Source: Aliiroseovarius sediminis
Lineage (GTDB): Bacteria; Pseudomonadota; Alphaproteobacteria; Rhodobacterales; Rhodobacteraceae
Direction: 5' to 3'
Assembly: GCF_022678485.1 (NCBI RefSeq)
Contig: NZ_JALBYP010000021.1
Location: forward strand, 1 to 64,000
Length of the DNA: 64,000 nucleotides
A program made the position numbers and the translations under genes. Positions 36,639-45,388 of this stretch are shown piece by piece. Position 1 is the stretch's first letter, and each line of letters begins with the position of its first letter. The notes under the pieces are model-generated. The model searched no databases. It was not told the DNA's origin and saw only the letters and a list, made by a program, of their open reading frames with translations.

Positions 36639-39044
36639 ATGAGTGAGCAATTGAGCCAATCCTTCCCGGTCTTGCCGCTGCGTGACATCGTGGTCTTTCC
36701 CCACATGATCGTGCCGCTGTTTGTTGGACGCGAGAAATCCGTCCGTGCGCTGGAAGAGGTAATGGCAGATGACAAGCAGATCCTTCTGGCCAGCCAGATT
36801 GATCCGTCGATGGATGATCCCGATGTGGAAGGGATTTACAGCGTTGGCGTGCTGGCCAACGTGCTGCAACTTCTGAAATTGCCCGACGGTACTGTGAAAG
36901 TGCTGGTCGAAGGCCAGTCGCGCGTGCGCATCAGCGACTATGTCGATAACGAAGACTATTTCGAAGCCTTCGCAGAAGTTATCGAAGAACGCCCCGGCGA
37001 CCCGAACGAGGTTGAGGCGCTTCTGCGTTCAGTCGGCGACGAGTTCGAACGTTACGCAAAGATCAAGAAAAACATCCCCGAAGAAGCCCTGGCCGCGGTG
37101 TCCGAAACCCGCGCACCCGACAAGCTTGCCGACCTTGTGGCTGGTCACTTGGGCGTGGAAGTCGATCAGAAACAAGAGCTTCTGGAAACCTTCACGGTGT
37201 CCGAGCGGCTTGAAAAGGTGTTTGGCCTGATGCAGGGCGAAATGTCTGTGCTGCGAGTCGAAAAGAAGATCAAGACCCGCGTCAAAAGCCAGATGGAGCG
37301 CACCCAGCGTGAATATTATCTGAATGAGCAGATGAAGGCCATTCAGAAAGAGCTGGGCGACGGCGAAGAAGGCCAGAATGAGCTGGCCGAACTGGAAGAA
37401 AAGATCGAAGCCACCAAGCTGTCGGATGAGGCCCGCGAAAAGGCGGATGCCGAGCTGAAAAAGCTCAAGAACATGTCGCCCATGTCGGCCGAGGCCACCG
37501 TTGTGCGTAACTATCTTGACTGGATGCTGGGCTTGCCGTGGGGCAAGAAAAGCCGTGTAAAGAAAGACCTGAACAACGCGCAGAAGGTGCTTGATGCCGA
37601 CCACTATGGGCTGGAAAAGGTCAAGGAACGCATCGTCGAATATCTGGCGGTGCAGCAGCGTTCGAAAAAGCTGAAAGGCCCGATCATGTGCCTTGTCGGC
37701 CCCCCGGGCGTGGGTAAAACCTCGCTTGGGAAATCGGTTGCCAAGGCCACGGGGCGCGAGTTTATTCGCATCTCGTTGGGTGGTGTGCGTGACGAATCGG
37801 AAATCCGCGGCCACCGCCGGACCTATATCGGCTCGATGCCCGGGAAGATCATCCAGGCGCTGAAAAAGGCGAAAACCACGAACCCGCTGATCTTGCTCGA
37901 TGAGATTGACAAGATGGGGCAGGATTTCCGTGGCGATCCCGCGTCGGCTATGCTTGAGGTGCTGGACCCGGAACAGAACTCGACCTTCGTCGACCACTAT
38001 CTTGAGGTCGAATATGACCTCTCGAACGTGATGTTCCTGACCACGGCGAACTCCTACAACATGCCCGGCCCGCTTCTGGACCGGATGGAGATCATCACAC
38101 TGGCCGGTTACACCGAGGACGAGAAGCGCGAGATCGCGACCCGCCACCTTCTGCCGGAAGTGATCAAGGATCACGGGCTGAAGAAGGACGAATTCTCGGT
38201 GCCCGAGGAAACGCTGACCGATATCGTCCGCTATTACACCCGCGAGGCTGGTGTGCGGAACCTGAAGCGTGAACTGGCAAAACTGGCCCGCAAAGCCGTG
38301 ACCAAACTGGTCAAGAAAGAGGTCGAAAACATCAAGGTCACGCCTGACCTGCTGGACGACTATCTGGGCGTGCGCAAGCATCGCTATGGCTTGGCGGAAC
38401 AGGAAGATCAGGTCGGTGTCGTGACCGGCTTGGCCTGGACCAGCGTCGGCGGCGACCTGTTGTCAATCGAGGCGCTGCGCCTTCCCGGTAAGGGTCGAAT
38501 GAAGACGACCGGCAAGCTGGGCGACGTGATGAAAGAATCGATCGATGCGGCCAGTTCATATGTCCGTTCGATCGCGCCCGACATCGGCGTGAAGCCACCC
38601 AAGTTTGAAAAATGGGATATTCACGTGCACGTGCCCGAAGGGGCGACGCCGAAAGACGGCCCGTCAGCCGGGTTGGCAATGGTCACATCGATTGTGTCTG
38701 TTCTGACCGGCATTCCGGTGCGCAAGGACATCGCCATGACCGGCGAAGTCACGCTGCGCGGCAATGCGCTGGCCATTGGCGGCTTGAAAGAAAAGCTGTT
38801 GGCCGCGCTGCGCGGCGGCATCAAGACCGTGTTGATCCCGCAGGAAAATGAAAAAGACCTGCGCGAAATCCCGGATAACGTGAAAGAGGGTTTGACCATC
38901 ATCCCCGTCAGCCACGTGTCCGAGGTTCTGAAACACGCTTTGGTCCGCGAGCCGGAAGCGGTTGAATGGGACGAAGCTGCGGAAGAGGCGGCGGCGGCTG
39001 CCTTGGCCAAGGACCGCGCAAGCGCGGCGCCGGTTGCACACTAA
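36639..39044 (+). CDS. lon: ATP-dependent protease Lon
   Basis: A cytoplasmic AAA+ serine protease that removes misfolded and regulatory proteins. All three parts of LonA are present in 801 residues: the N-terminal substrate domain (LPLRDIVVFPHMIVPLFVGR, about 10-29), the AAA+ module with Walker A GPPGVGKTSLGKS (about 353-365) and Walker B LILLDEIDKM (about 415-424), and the protease with catalytic Ser in KDGPSAGLAM (about 676) and Lys in GGLKEKLLAALRGG (about 719). The C-terminal tail is Ala-rich. It follows an RpoH-like promoter and is followed by a hairpin terminator. Confidence 0.98.
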   Translation: MSEQLSQSFPVLPLRDIVVFPHMIVPLFVGREKSVRALEEVMADDKQILLASQIDPSMDDPDVEGIYSVGVLANVLQLLKLPDGTVKVLVEGQSRVRISDYVDNEDYFEAFAEVIEERPGDPNEVEALLRSVGDEFERYAKIKKNIPEEALAAVSETRAPDKLADLVAGHLGVEVDQKQELLETFTVSERLEKVFGLMQGEMSVLRVEKKIKTRVKSQMERTQREYYLNEQMKAIQKELGDGEEGQNELAELEEKIEATKLSDEAREKADAELKKLKNMSPMSAEATVVRNYLDWMLGLPWGKKSRVKKDLNNAQKVLDADHYGLEKVKERIVEYLAVQQRSKKLKGPIMCLVGPPGVGKTSLGKSVAKATGREFIRISLGGVRDESEIRGHRRTYIGSMPGKIIQALKKAKTTNPLILLDEIDKMGQDFRGDPASAMLEVLDPEQNSTFVDHYLEVEYDLSNVMFLTTANSYNMPGPLLDRMEIITLAGYTEDEKREIATRHLLPEVIKDHGLKKDEFSVPEETLTDIVRYYTREAGVRNLKRELAKLARKAVTKLVKKEVENIKVTPDLLDDYLGVRKHRYGLAEQEDQVGVVTGLAWTSVGGDLLSIEALRLPGKGRMKTTGKLGDVMKESIDAASSYVRSIAPDIGVKPPKFEKWDIHVHVPEGATPKDGPSAGLAMVTSIVSVLTGIPVRKDIAMTGEVTLRGNALAIGGLKEKLLAALRGGIKTVLIPQENEKDLREIPDNVKEGLTIIPVSHVSEVLKHALVREPEAVEWDEAAEEAAAAALAKDRASAAPVAH

Positions 39045-39099
39045 GTTGGGTCGTTGGTTGGCGGTGTCCGCCGCTGTCTGCAGATTATTACGATAACGC

Positions 39100-39131
39100 G
39101 AAGGCGCGGGCAGAAAGCTCGCGCCTTCTTG
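39100..39131 (+). terminator. Probable terminator after lon
   Basis: GAAGGCGCG (39100-39108) pairs with CGCGCCTTC (39120-39128) around an 11-base loop, 55 bases past the lon stop. The following T run is short (CTTCTTGC), so termination may be partial. Confidence 0.55.
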
Positions 39132-39259
39132 CTGTGCGATCTGGGGGCGGCTTGTGCAACCATGTGGCTACGGTAAGGCTCGCGTGTTTCTTTAAGGCGA
39201 CGCGATTTAACCATCAGAACTTAGTCACAGTCGGACCCCCATGAAGCCTTGTCCTGCGA

Positions 39260-39598
39260 ATGCTGCGTAGAAGGCGACGCAGGGGCGGCCCATCTGCCGC
39301 GTGTTTGGCTAAAAACACCACGTCATGTGGCGCCCGTGAAGAACCGGTGGTCAAACGCAAAGAAATGCGGTCGCGCATTGCCTCCCCTCCCAAACAGACG
39401 CGCGAAGTTTATGACGCCATGCTGCATGAACCAAGCCACGCGCTGACGTGTGGTAAAAAGCTGCGTCTGTCGCCGTTGGACGTGGTCACGGTCAATCGCC
39501 GCCACGAACGACCAGACGCCGATTTGGTCGTCTAAAAGATCTGACGCAGCTATGCGGCGACTGCCGTGAAAGATGCCCTTGCACCCAAGGACGAGTGA
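39260..39598 (+). pseudogene. Decayed HU-like DNA-binding protein gene
   Basis: An open frame of 91 codons (ATG at 39260, TAA at 39533) reads PVVKRKEMRSRIASP, then TREVYDAMLHEP and GKKLRLSPLDVVTVNRRHE. These align by eye with the HU-like proteins that follow lon in Roseobacters (a KKKEL-D-V helix, a D-A-L helix, then a G-L-L-PLG-V-VNR hairpin). After the TAA the same frame gives KI, a TGA, and then RSYAATAVKDALAPKDE to a stop at 39596-39598, which resembles the missing C-terminus. The Arg-rich start also looks degenerate. So it is probably a pseudogene with two stop codons, though a truncated product is possible. Its end overlaps the tRNA-Val promoter. Confidence 0.5.
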
Positions 39599-39607
39599 CG
39601 CTAAAAC
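39579..39607 (+). promoter_or_regulatory. Probable sigma-70 promoter of tRNA-Val (CAC)
   Basis: TTGCAC and TAAAAC are separated by exactly 17 bases; the -10 ends 10 bases before the tRNA. The same geometry is seen before the other three plus-strand tRNA genes of this window. Confidence 0.6.
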
Positions 39608-39617
39608 CTGCCCCGTT

Positions 39618-39692
39618 GGGTGATTAGCTCAGTGGTAGAGCGCTTCGTTCACATCGAAGATGTCAGGAGTTCAAATCTCTTATCACCCACCA
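39618..39692 (+). tRNA. tRNA-Val (CAC)
   Basis: Acceptor GGGTGAT pairs with ATCACCC; D arm GCTC-AGTGGTA-GAGC; anticodon stem CTTCG/CGAAG around loop TTCACAT (anticodon CAC); T loop TTCAAAT; CCA is encoded. 75 bases. Confidence 0.95.
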
Positions 39693-39752
39693 TTTTTTCC
39701 CGCCGATTTTGTATCAAAACTGACCCCTGAAAATTGATGTCAGCCCGAGTTT

Positions 39753-40754
39753 CTATCCGTGACCGGTCGAGAATTTGTGCGGTGACATGCCAAAGGTTTC
39801 GCGAAAGCGTTTAGAGAAGTAGGCCGCCGATTCGAAACCACAGGCCACTGCCACATCAACCACCGCCATATTGGTTTCCGCCAACAGGATACGGGCGCGT
39901 TGTAGGCGCAGGTTTTGCAGGTATTTCTTCGGCGTTGTGTCAAGGTAATGGCGAAACAGCCGCTCCATCTGGCGGCGCGAGATACCAAGCTTTTCAGTGA
40001 CGATATCAAGGTTAATGTAATCATCCAGATGCGCTTCGAAATAGTTGATGACGCGCACCAGTTTGTCGTTGCGCACCCCGATCGAGGCGGAGGTCGAGCT
40101 TTGCTGGCGGTCGGTTTCCGACCGCTGCACTGTATGCAGGCACATATTCAGGACCGCTTGCGCCAGCACAGGGCCGTGGGTGTCGTAAATCAGCTTGAAA
40201 AACAGATCGGTTGCCGCAGACCCGCCGCCGCAAGTCATCACGCGGTTGTCCATAGTGTAAAGCTGTTCGACCGGGTCCAGATCGGGGAAATGTTCGCGAA
40301 ACGGGGCGATGTTTTCCCAATGCAGGGTAAATTTGTGACCTGCCAGGATGCCGGCGCGCGCCAGCGTGTATGTTCCGGTGCACAAGGCCCCCACCGTGCG
40401 CCCCATGCGCCACTGTTTGCGCGTCCAATCTGCAACCTTGGCAGTGGTTGCGAGTTCCGGCTGTACGCCCGAACAGATGAAAATACGACTGTCGGCAGGT
40501 GTGTCGCCCAGCGGCCGGTCGATCCCGATCTCGATCCCGTTCGAACAGCGCACATTGCCCCCGTCTTCGGACATGGTGATCCAGGAATAAAGACTTTGAC
40601 CGGTCAATTGATTTGCGATGCGAAGTGGCTCGATCGCCGATGTGAAGGCCAGCATGGACAGGTTGGGCAGCAGCACAAAAACGATGGGCTCGGGTGTGTC
40701 CGGGGCGTCGATTGCGACATGAGCCACGCCCTTGGGAACGACAGGCGCTGACAT
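39753..40754 (-). CDS. GlxA/AraC-family regulator, GbdR-like
   Basis: A 333-residue activator with an N-terminal DJ-1/PfpI-like domain (IVFVLLPNLSMLAFTSAIEP, about 24-43; GALCTGTYTLARAGIL, about 121-136) and a C-terminal AraC double helix-turn-helix (INLDIVTEKLGISRRQMERL, about 246-265; VVDVAVACGFESAAYFSKRF, about 297-316). This layout is that of GbdR, which in Pseudomonas responds to glycine betaine and dimethylglycine and activates their catabolism, including sarcosine oxidase. The soxBDAG operon 10 kb downstream is a reasonable target, by inference. It starts at 40754. Confidence 0.88.
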   Translation of the reverse strand: MSAPVVPKGVAHVAIDAPDTPEPIVFVLLPNLSMLAFTSAIEPLRIANQLTGQSLYSWITMSEDGGNVRCSNGIEIGIDRPLGDTPADSRIFICSGVQPELATTAKVADWTRKQWRMGRTVGALCTGTYTLARAGILAGHKFTLHWENIAPFREHFPDLDPVEQLYTMDNRVMTCGGGSAATDLFFKLIYDTHGPVLAQAVLNMCLHTVQRSETDRQQSSTSASIGVRNDKLVRVINYFEAHLDDYINLDIVTEKLGISRRQMERLFRHYLDTTPKKYLQNLRLQRARILLAETNMAVVDVAVACGFESAAYFSKRFRETFGMSPHKFSTGHG

Positions 40755-40893
40755 TCTTTGACTTCCTTAATGTTCAGATTGACGAAAATATACACGAGGT
40801 TCTGTGCGCGGCAATGATTTACGCAGAATAGGTCGGTATTATGCCCCGACCAATGTCAGTCCCAGATTTTTTACGGCTTTGCGAAAACCACTC

Positions 40894-40922
40894 TTGCAAT
40901 CCCAGGTTTGGCGGGGCTATTA
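40894..40922 (+). promoter_or_regulatory. Probable sigma-70 promoter of tRNA-Val (TAC)
   Basis: TTGCAA and CTATTA are separated by 17 bases; the -10 ends 10 bases before the tRNA 5' end. Confidence 0.55.
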
Positions 40923-40932
40923 GCGGTCAGGC

Positions 40933-41008
<76 letters not shown>

Positions 41009-41068
41009 TTTTCCGATCCGGTTTTCAGCGCGCTTGTTTGACACGACGGTGATTTGGTAAGGTGTCGA

Positions 41069-41665
41069 ATGCATAATGAATTTCCCGAAATCTTCGTCGT
41101 TCGTCATGGTCAGACAGAATGGAACCTGGCGGGGCGTTATCAGGGAAGTCTGGATTCACCTTTGACCATCAAAGGCTGTCGACAGGCGCGCGACATAGGG
41201 AAGGTATTGCTGCGCGAAGTTGGTGACAGGAACGATGTGGTCGCCACGTCCTCGCCTCAGGGGCGGGCGCGACGGACGGCAGATCTGGCGTTGGCCCCAT
41301 TGGGCTGGCCGATCACCGAAGATGCGCGCCTGCGCGAGATTGCGTTCGGTGCTTGGGAGGGGCTGACAAAGCAAGGAATTCATGCGGGCTGGCCCGAACT
41401 GGGATTGACGGACGCGCAAGCGCCGGTCGGCTGGCATTTCAAATCTCCGGATGGTGAGTCCTATGCAGACGTTGAGCGCCGGGTTGATCGGTTTTTGACA
41501 GACCTGACCCGGCCCAGCGTGGTTTTCACTCATGGTATTCTATCAATGGTGCTTCGGGCGCGCTGGCTGGGGGTGGGTGCGCAGGATATGCTGAAGCTTC
41601 CGGGCGGGCAGGGCGTCATATTTCATCTGTCGCCGGGGCGTGGCCATCGGATGATCGAAAAATAA
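41069..41665 (+). CDS. Histidine phosphatase-family protein
   Basis: A 198-residue phosphoglycerate-mutase-like phosphatase. The catalytic His is in VVRHGQTEWN (about 10-19), followed by YQGSLDSPLT; LREIAFGAWEGL (about 91-102) contributes the acid, and FTHGILSMVLRARW (about 156-169) holds the second His. Family members dephosphorylate small metabolites, phosphoprotein or nucleotide-loop intermediates. The start at 41069 (MHNEFPEIF) follows AAGGTG; the frame extends five codons upstream to a TTG. Substrate unknown. Confidence 0.85.
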   Translation: MHNEFPEIFVVRHGQTEWNLAGRYQGSLDSPLTIKGCRQARDIGKVLLREVGDRNDVVATSSPQGRARRTADLALAPLGWPITEDARLREIAFGAWEGLTKQGIHAGWPELGLTDAQAPVGWHFKSPDGESYADVERRVDRFLTDLTRPSVVFTHGILSMVLRARWLGVGAQDMLKLPGGQGVIFHLSPGRGHRMIEK

Positions 41666-41688
41666 TCTTCAAAAACCGTAAAGGCCGC

Positions 41689-41717
41689 TTGACGCCTCCC
41701 GGCCTGCGTCCTAGAAC
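41689..41717 (+). promoter_or_regulatory. Probable sigma-70 promoter of first tRNA-Asp
   Basis: TTGACG, 17 bases, TAGAAC; close to the consensus. The -10 ends 30 bases before the tRNA. Confidence 0.65.
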
Positions 41718-41747
41718 GCCCGAACAAGCCGCAAGGCTTGGCAGCGA

Positions 41748-41824
41748 GCGGTTGTAGCTCAGATGGTTAGAGTACCGGCCTGTCACGCCGGGGGTCGCGG
41801 GTTCGAGCCCCGTCAACCGCGCCA
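41748..41824 (+). tRNA. tRNA-Asp (GTC), copy 1
   Basis: Acceptor GCGGTTG pairs with CAACCGC, anticodon stem CCGGC/GCCGG around CTGTCAC (anticodon GTC), T arm GCGGG-TTCGAGC-CCCGT, discriminator G, CCA encoded. 77 bases, identical to copy 2. Confidence 0.96.
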
Positions 41825-41841
41825 CCGCTGCCCGAAAGACG

Positions 41842-41865
41842 CCCCGCCTTCGGCGGGGTGTTTTC
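41842..41865 (+). terminator. Terminator after first tRNA-Asp
   Basis: CCCCGCC (41842-41848) pairs with GGCGGGG (41852-41858) around TTC, followed by TGTTTTCG. It ends transcription before the second copy, which has its own promoter. Confidence 0.8.
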
Positions 41866-41934
41866 GTTTCAGACAGACAGATCGCGCCCCTTCAATCGGG
41901 CTCAAACGTGCCGCTTTCATCGTGGATTTGTTCA

Positions 41935-41963
41935 TTGACGCCCCATTCCACCCGCTGTATCCA
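41935..41963 (+). promoter_or_regulatory. Probable sigma-70 promoter of second tRNA-Asp
   Basis: TTGACG, 17 bases, TATCCA. The -35 is identical to that of the first copy; the spacer is not conserved. The -10 ends 11 bases before the tRNA. Confidence 0.6.
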
Positions 41964-41974
41964 CGCCGCTACGC

Positions 41975-42051
41975 GCGGTTGTAGCTCAGATGGTTAGAGT
42001 ACCGGCCTGTCACGCCGGGGGTCGCGGGTTCGAGCCCCGTCAACCGCGCCA
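41975..42051 (+). tRNA. tRNA-Asp (GTC), copy 2
   Basis: All 77 bases match copy 1, including the encoded CCA. The 150 bases between the two genes contain a terminator and a new promoter, so they are separate transcription units. Confidence 0.96.
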
Positions 42052-42137
42052 CTTCACCACATTATCACCGAATGCCCCCTTCGCTAGTTTGCAGCGAAAC
42101 GGCCGTTAAATACACGAACGAAAGGGGCAATCCGGAT

Positions 42138-42371
42138 ATGTCGGTCATTGATGACATCCCGTTTTTGACGGTTCTGATTTTCTGCCTGACTCTCGGGTTG
42201 GCACCATTCGCACCGCCGCATGTGTGGGAAAAGCTGGTCATGCTGTTCAACGGCACGCTGGTTCGGCCCATCGACATGTTTGATTGGCTGATGCACGGGA
42301 CGCCTTGGTTGATCCTGGGCGTTAAGGTTGTCAGGATGCGGCGGGGCGATCAGCCCAGTGACGAGGGCTGA
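42138..42371 (+). CDS. Small conserved membrane protein
   Basis: A 77-residue protein starting MSVIDDIPFLTVLIFCLTLG with one clear hydrophobic segment, then LAPFAPPHVWEKLVMLFNGT and a second, weaker one (WLILGVKVV). The C-terminus is charged (RMRRGDQPSDEG). Similar short proteins (often labelled RND transporter) are common in Rhodobacteraceae; that label is not supported by the sequence. The ATG at 42138 follows AAAGGGG; the frame is open 22 codons upstream. Confidence 0.65.
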   Translation: MSVIDDIPFLTVLIFCLTLGLAPFAPPHVWEKLVMLFNGTLVRPIDMFDWLMHGTPWLILGVKVVRMRRGDQPSDEG

Positions 42372-42401
42372 TCGCGGTGGCGCGGCGTAGAGCCGGGCCG
42401 A

Positions 42402-43778
42402 TCAGGTCAAGGTCGCGAGAATACGCGCCCAGCTGCGAATGCCTTTGTGGAAGCTTTCCAAGTCATATTTTTCGTTTGGGCTGTGGATGTTGTCATCATC
42501 CTTGCCAAAGCCGATCAGCATCGCATCGACACCCAAAATATCCTTGAAATAACCCGCGATGGGGATGGACCCGCCGCAGCCCGCGAAGGCCGCCGGAACG
42601 CCCCATTCTTCGCTTAACGCTTCGCGCGCCTGTTCGAACATCGGATTCTCGGTCGAGATCTGCGCGGCGGGCGAGCCCTTCTCGGTGCGGTATTCGATGG
42701 TGAATCCGTCTGGCAGGCGGTCTTCCAGATAGGCGCGGAAGGTCTTGCGGATCGCGTCAGGGTCTTGTTGGCCGACCAGCCGGAAGCTGACCTTGGCCGA
42801 CGCTTTGCTGGGCAGCACGGTCTTGAACCCGTCACCCGTATAGCCGCCCCAAATGCCGTTCACATCGCAGGTCGGGCGTGACCATAACATCTCGATCGGC
42901 ATCCGATCCTGTTCGCCGGCGGGGTGTTTCAGACCAACATCGTCCAAAAAGGCGGCGTGGTCGAAATTCAGCCCCTGCCACTGGGCGCGCATTTCCTCTG
43001 ACAGCTCTTCAACCCCGTCATAAAAGCCGGGCAGGGTAATGCGCCCTGTGTCATCATGCAGATCGGCCAGTGCGCGGGTCAGCACGCGGATCGGGTTCAT
43101 CGCGATGCCGCCATACATGCCCGAATGCAGGTCACGGCCCGGTCCGGTGATGGTGAAATCCTCGCAACTCATGCCGCGCAGTTGGGTAATGATCGCAGGG
43201 GTTTTCGATTCGAACAGCCCGGTGTCGCAGATCAGCGCGATATCGGTCGTCAGTTCGTCGCTATTTTCTTTCATGAAGGGGATCAAGGACGGCGAACCTG
43301 ATTCCTCTTCGCCCTCGAAAAACAGCGAAATACGGGCGGGCAGGCTGCCATGCACCGCGATCCATGCGCGGCAGGCTTCGATAAAGGTCATCAACTGCCC
43401 CTTGTCGTCAGACGCCCCGCGGCCCCGGATCACTTTGCCGGCGGATGTCTCTTCAAGTGCGGGTTCAAAGGGCGGTGTATCCCACAGGTCCAGCGGATCG
43501 ACAGGCTGCACATCGTAATGGCCGTAAAACATCAGATGCGGTGTGTCGGCCGGACCGTCTGCGTGTGCCACCACCATAGGGTGCCCCGGCGTCTGGCGCT
43601 TATCCGCTTGAAATCCAATGGCTTTCAGGTCCTCTACCAACCAATCCGCCGCCTTCTGACATTCCACAGCATAAGCCGGATCGGTCGAGATTGACGGGAT
43701 GCGCAGAAGGTCCAGCAAGCGGTCAATCGCGTCGGGCAGGTCGGCGTCAATACGATCCAGAACAGGGTTAAGTGTCAT
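42402..43778 (-). CDS. M20-family dipeptidase
   Basis: A 458-residue zinc-dependent exopeptidase of the ArgE/DapE/carnosinase family. FYGHYDVQPVDP (about 84-95) carries the first metal His and catalytic Asp; GRGASDDKGQ (about 118-127) supplies the bridging Asp; FEGEEESGSP (about 149-158) holds the catalytic Glu and the next ligand. A dimerisation domain follows in the middle. Cytoplasmic, with no signal peptide. Likely cleaves dipeptides, the exact substrate being open. It begins at 43778. Confidence 0.9.
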   Translation of the reverse strand: MTLNPVLDRIDADLPDAIDRLLDLLRIPSISTDPAYAVECQKAADWLVEDLKAIGFQADKRQTPGHPMVVAHADGPADTPHLMFYGHYDVQPVDPLDLWDTPPFEPALEETSAGKVIRGRGASDDKGQLMTFIEACRAWIAVHGSLPARISLFFEGEEESGSPSLIPFMKENSDELTTDIALICDTGLFESKTPAIITQLRGMSCEDFTITGPGRDLHSGMYGGIAMNPIRVLTRALADLHDDTGRITLPGFYDGVEELSEEMRAQWQGLNFDHAAFLDDVGLKHPAGEQDRMPIEMLWSRPTCDVNGIWGGYTGDGFKTVLPSKASAKVSFRLVGQQDPDAIRKTFRAYLEDRLPDGFTIEYRTEKGSPAAQISTENPMFEQAREALSEEWGVPAAFAGCGGSIPIAGYFKDILGVDAMLIGFGKDDDNIHSPNEKYDLESFHKGIRSWARILATLT

Positions 43779-44050
43779 GGGGTATGCTCCAATCTTAAGG
43801 TTATCGGCGCGACCCTATCAGTCGGTGCGCAACTGTCCAGCCTGCGCGCAGGGGCGGTCAAAGGGGCGTAGTGTCGCGGAGGCCCTAAAAGGGGTTTCGT
43901 TTGTGATGGATCAATGTAAAAAGCCGATGTAATCCATTAACAAGACAAGTATTGACGTTCAGGAAGACATATCAAGCTTTCAATATGTTTCTGAGTTGAT
44001 AGTCTGTATGTAGAGCATACCAACAGGATCAGACCGTCCGGGAGGGAACC

Positions 44051-45274
44051 TTGGACTACAATCAAGAACTCGACGCAGCGCTTCAGCGCCTGCACGACGA
44101 AGGTCGCTATCGCACATTCATCGAGATTGAACGCCGACAGGGCCATTTTCCCCACGCGATGTGGAAAAAGCCTGACGGGACCGAAACCCCGGTGACTGTA
44201 TGGTGCGGCAATGATTATCTGGGCATGGGGCAACACCCGGCCGTGCGCGACGCCATGCATGATGCAATCGAGGCGACGGGCGCGGGGTCAGGCGGTACGC
44301 GCAATATTTCCGGCACGACTGTTTACCACAAAGAGCTGGAAGCCGAGATTGCCGACCTGCACCAGAAGGAAGACGCGCTGATCTTCACCTCGGCCTACAT
44401 AGCCAATGACGCCACGCTGTCTACGTTGCCCAAGCTGTTTCCGGGGCTGATCATCTATTCCGATGCCTTGAACCATGCCTCGATGATCGAAGGGGTGCGG
44501 CGCAACGGGGGCGCGAAACGTATTTTCCGGCACAATGACGTGGCCCATCTGCGCGAATTGCTGGAGGCTGACGATCCTGCGGCTCCCAAACTGATCGCCT
44601 TTGAAAGCGTCTATTCCATGGACGGTGATTTTGGCCCGATTGAAGCCCTATGTAACCTGGCAGACGAATTCGGTGCCCTGACCTATGTCGACGAGGTGCA
44701 CGCGGTCGGCATGTATGGGCCGCGTGGGGCAGGCGTCACCGAACGGGATAATCTTGCCCACCGGATCGACATTATCAACGGCACGCTGGCCAAGGCCTAT
44801 GGCGTGATGGGGGGCTATATCGCCGCGTCGGCAAAAATGTGTGATGCTGTGCGATCTTACGCGCCGGGCTTCATCTTCACGACCTCGGTACCGCCGGCGG
44901 TTGCGGCGGGGGCTGCGGCCTCGGTCAAGCATCTGAAAACGGATCAGGAATTGCGCGACGCGCATCAGACTCAGGCAAAGATCCTCAAGACCCGCCTGAA
45001 GGGGCTGGGCCTGCCGATCATTGACCACGGTTCGCATATCGTGCCGCTGATTGTCGGAGACCCGGTGCACACCAAGCGGCTGTCGGATATGTTGTTGGAA
45101 AACTTCGGAATTTACGTCCAGCCGATCAACTTCCCGACTGTGCCGCGGGGCACCGAGCGGCTGCGCTTTACCCCATCACCCGTGCATGGGCCAAAAGAGA
45201 TGGACGCACTGATTAACGCACTGGACCAACTGTGGTCTCATTGTGAGCTAAATCGTGCCGAGCTGTCTGCCTGA
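44051..45274 (+). CDS. hemA: 5-aminolevulinate synthase
   Basis: The first step of tetrapyrrole synthesis in alphaproteobacteria (C4 pathway): glycine plus succinyl-CoA to 5-aminolevulinate, PLP-dependent. The 407-residue protein has [11 protein letters not shown] (about 58-68), [15 protein letters not shown] (about 77-91), [17 protein letters not shown] (about 214-230) and the PLP Lys in [14 protein letters not shown] (about 243-256). The best start is the TTG at 44051: GGGAGGGAACC precedes it, and it yields [11 protein letters not shown]. The 272-base gap upstream contains no clear FnrL half-site pair. Confidence 0.95.
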   Translation: MDYNQELDAALQRLHDEGRYRTFIEIERRQGHFPHAMWKKPDGTETPVTVWCGNDYLGMGQHPAVRDAMHDAIEATGAGSGGTRNISGTTVYHKELEAEIADLHQKEDALIFTSAYIANDATLSTLPKLFPGLIIYSDALNHASMIEGVRRNGGAKRIFRHNDVAHLRELLEADDPAAPKLIAFESVYSMDGDFGPIEALCNLADEFGALTYVDEVHAVGMYGPRGAGVTERDNLAHRIDIINGTLAKAYGVMGGYIAASAKMCDAVRSYAPGFIFTTSVPPAVAAGAAASVKHLKTDQELRDAHQTQAKILKTRLKGLGLPIIDHGSHIVPLIVGDPVHTKRLSDMLLENFGIYVQPINFPTVPRGTERLRFTPSPVHGPKEMDALINALDQLWSHCELNRAELSA

Positions 45275-45388
45275 AGCGACAGAAACACTGCACATTTTGT
45301 GGATTCGTGATAGCGTTGCCACAAGGGAAGGCGGCGACCACGAATCGTTGGCTTCAGCAGGGGCATGTGAAGCACGAGGAGCAGTTGA

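Noticed and set aside
39241-39290. An alternative start for the HU-like remnant at the ATG at 39241.
   Set aside because: It is in a different frame and reaches a TAG after nine codons.
43779-44050. A possible FNR/FnrL site upstream of hemA (TTGACGTTC...ATATCAAG).
   Set aside because: The half-sites are too far apart (TTGA-N4-TCAA spacing not met); FNR control of hemA is known in Rhodobacter but not supported here by sequence.
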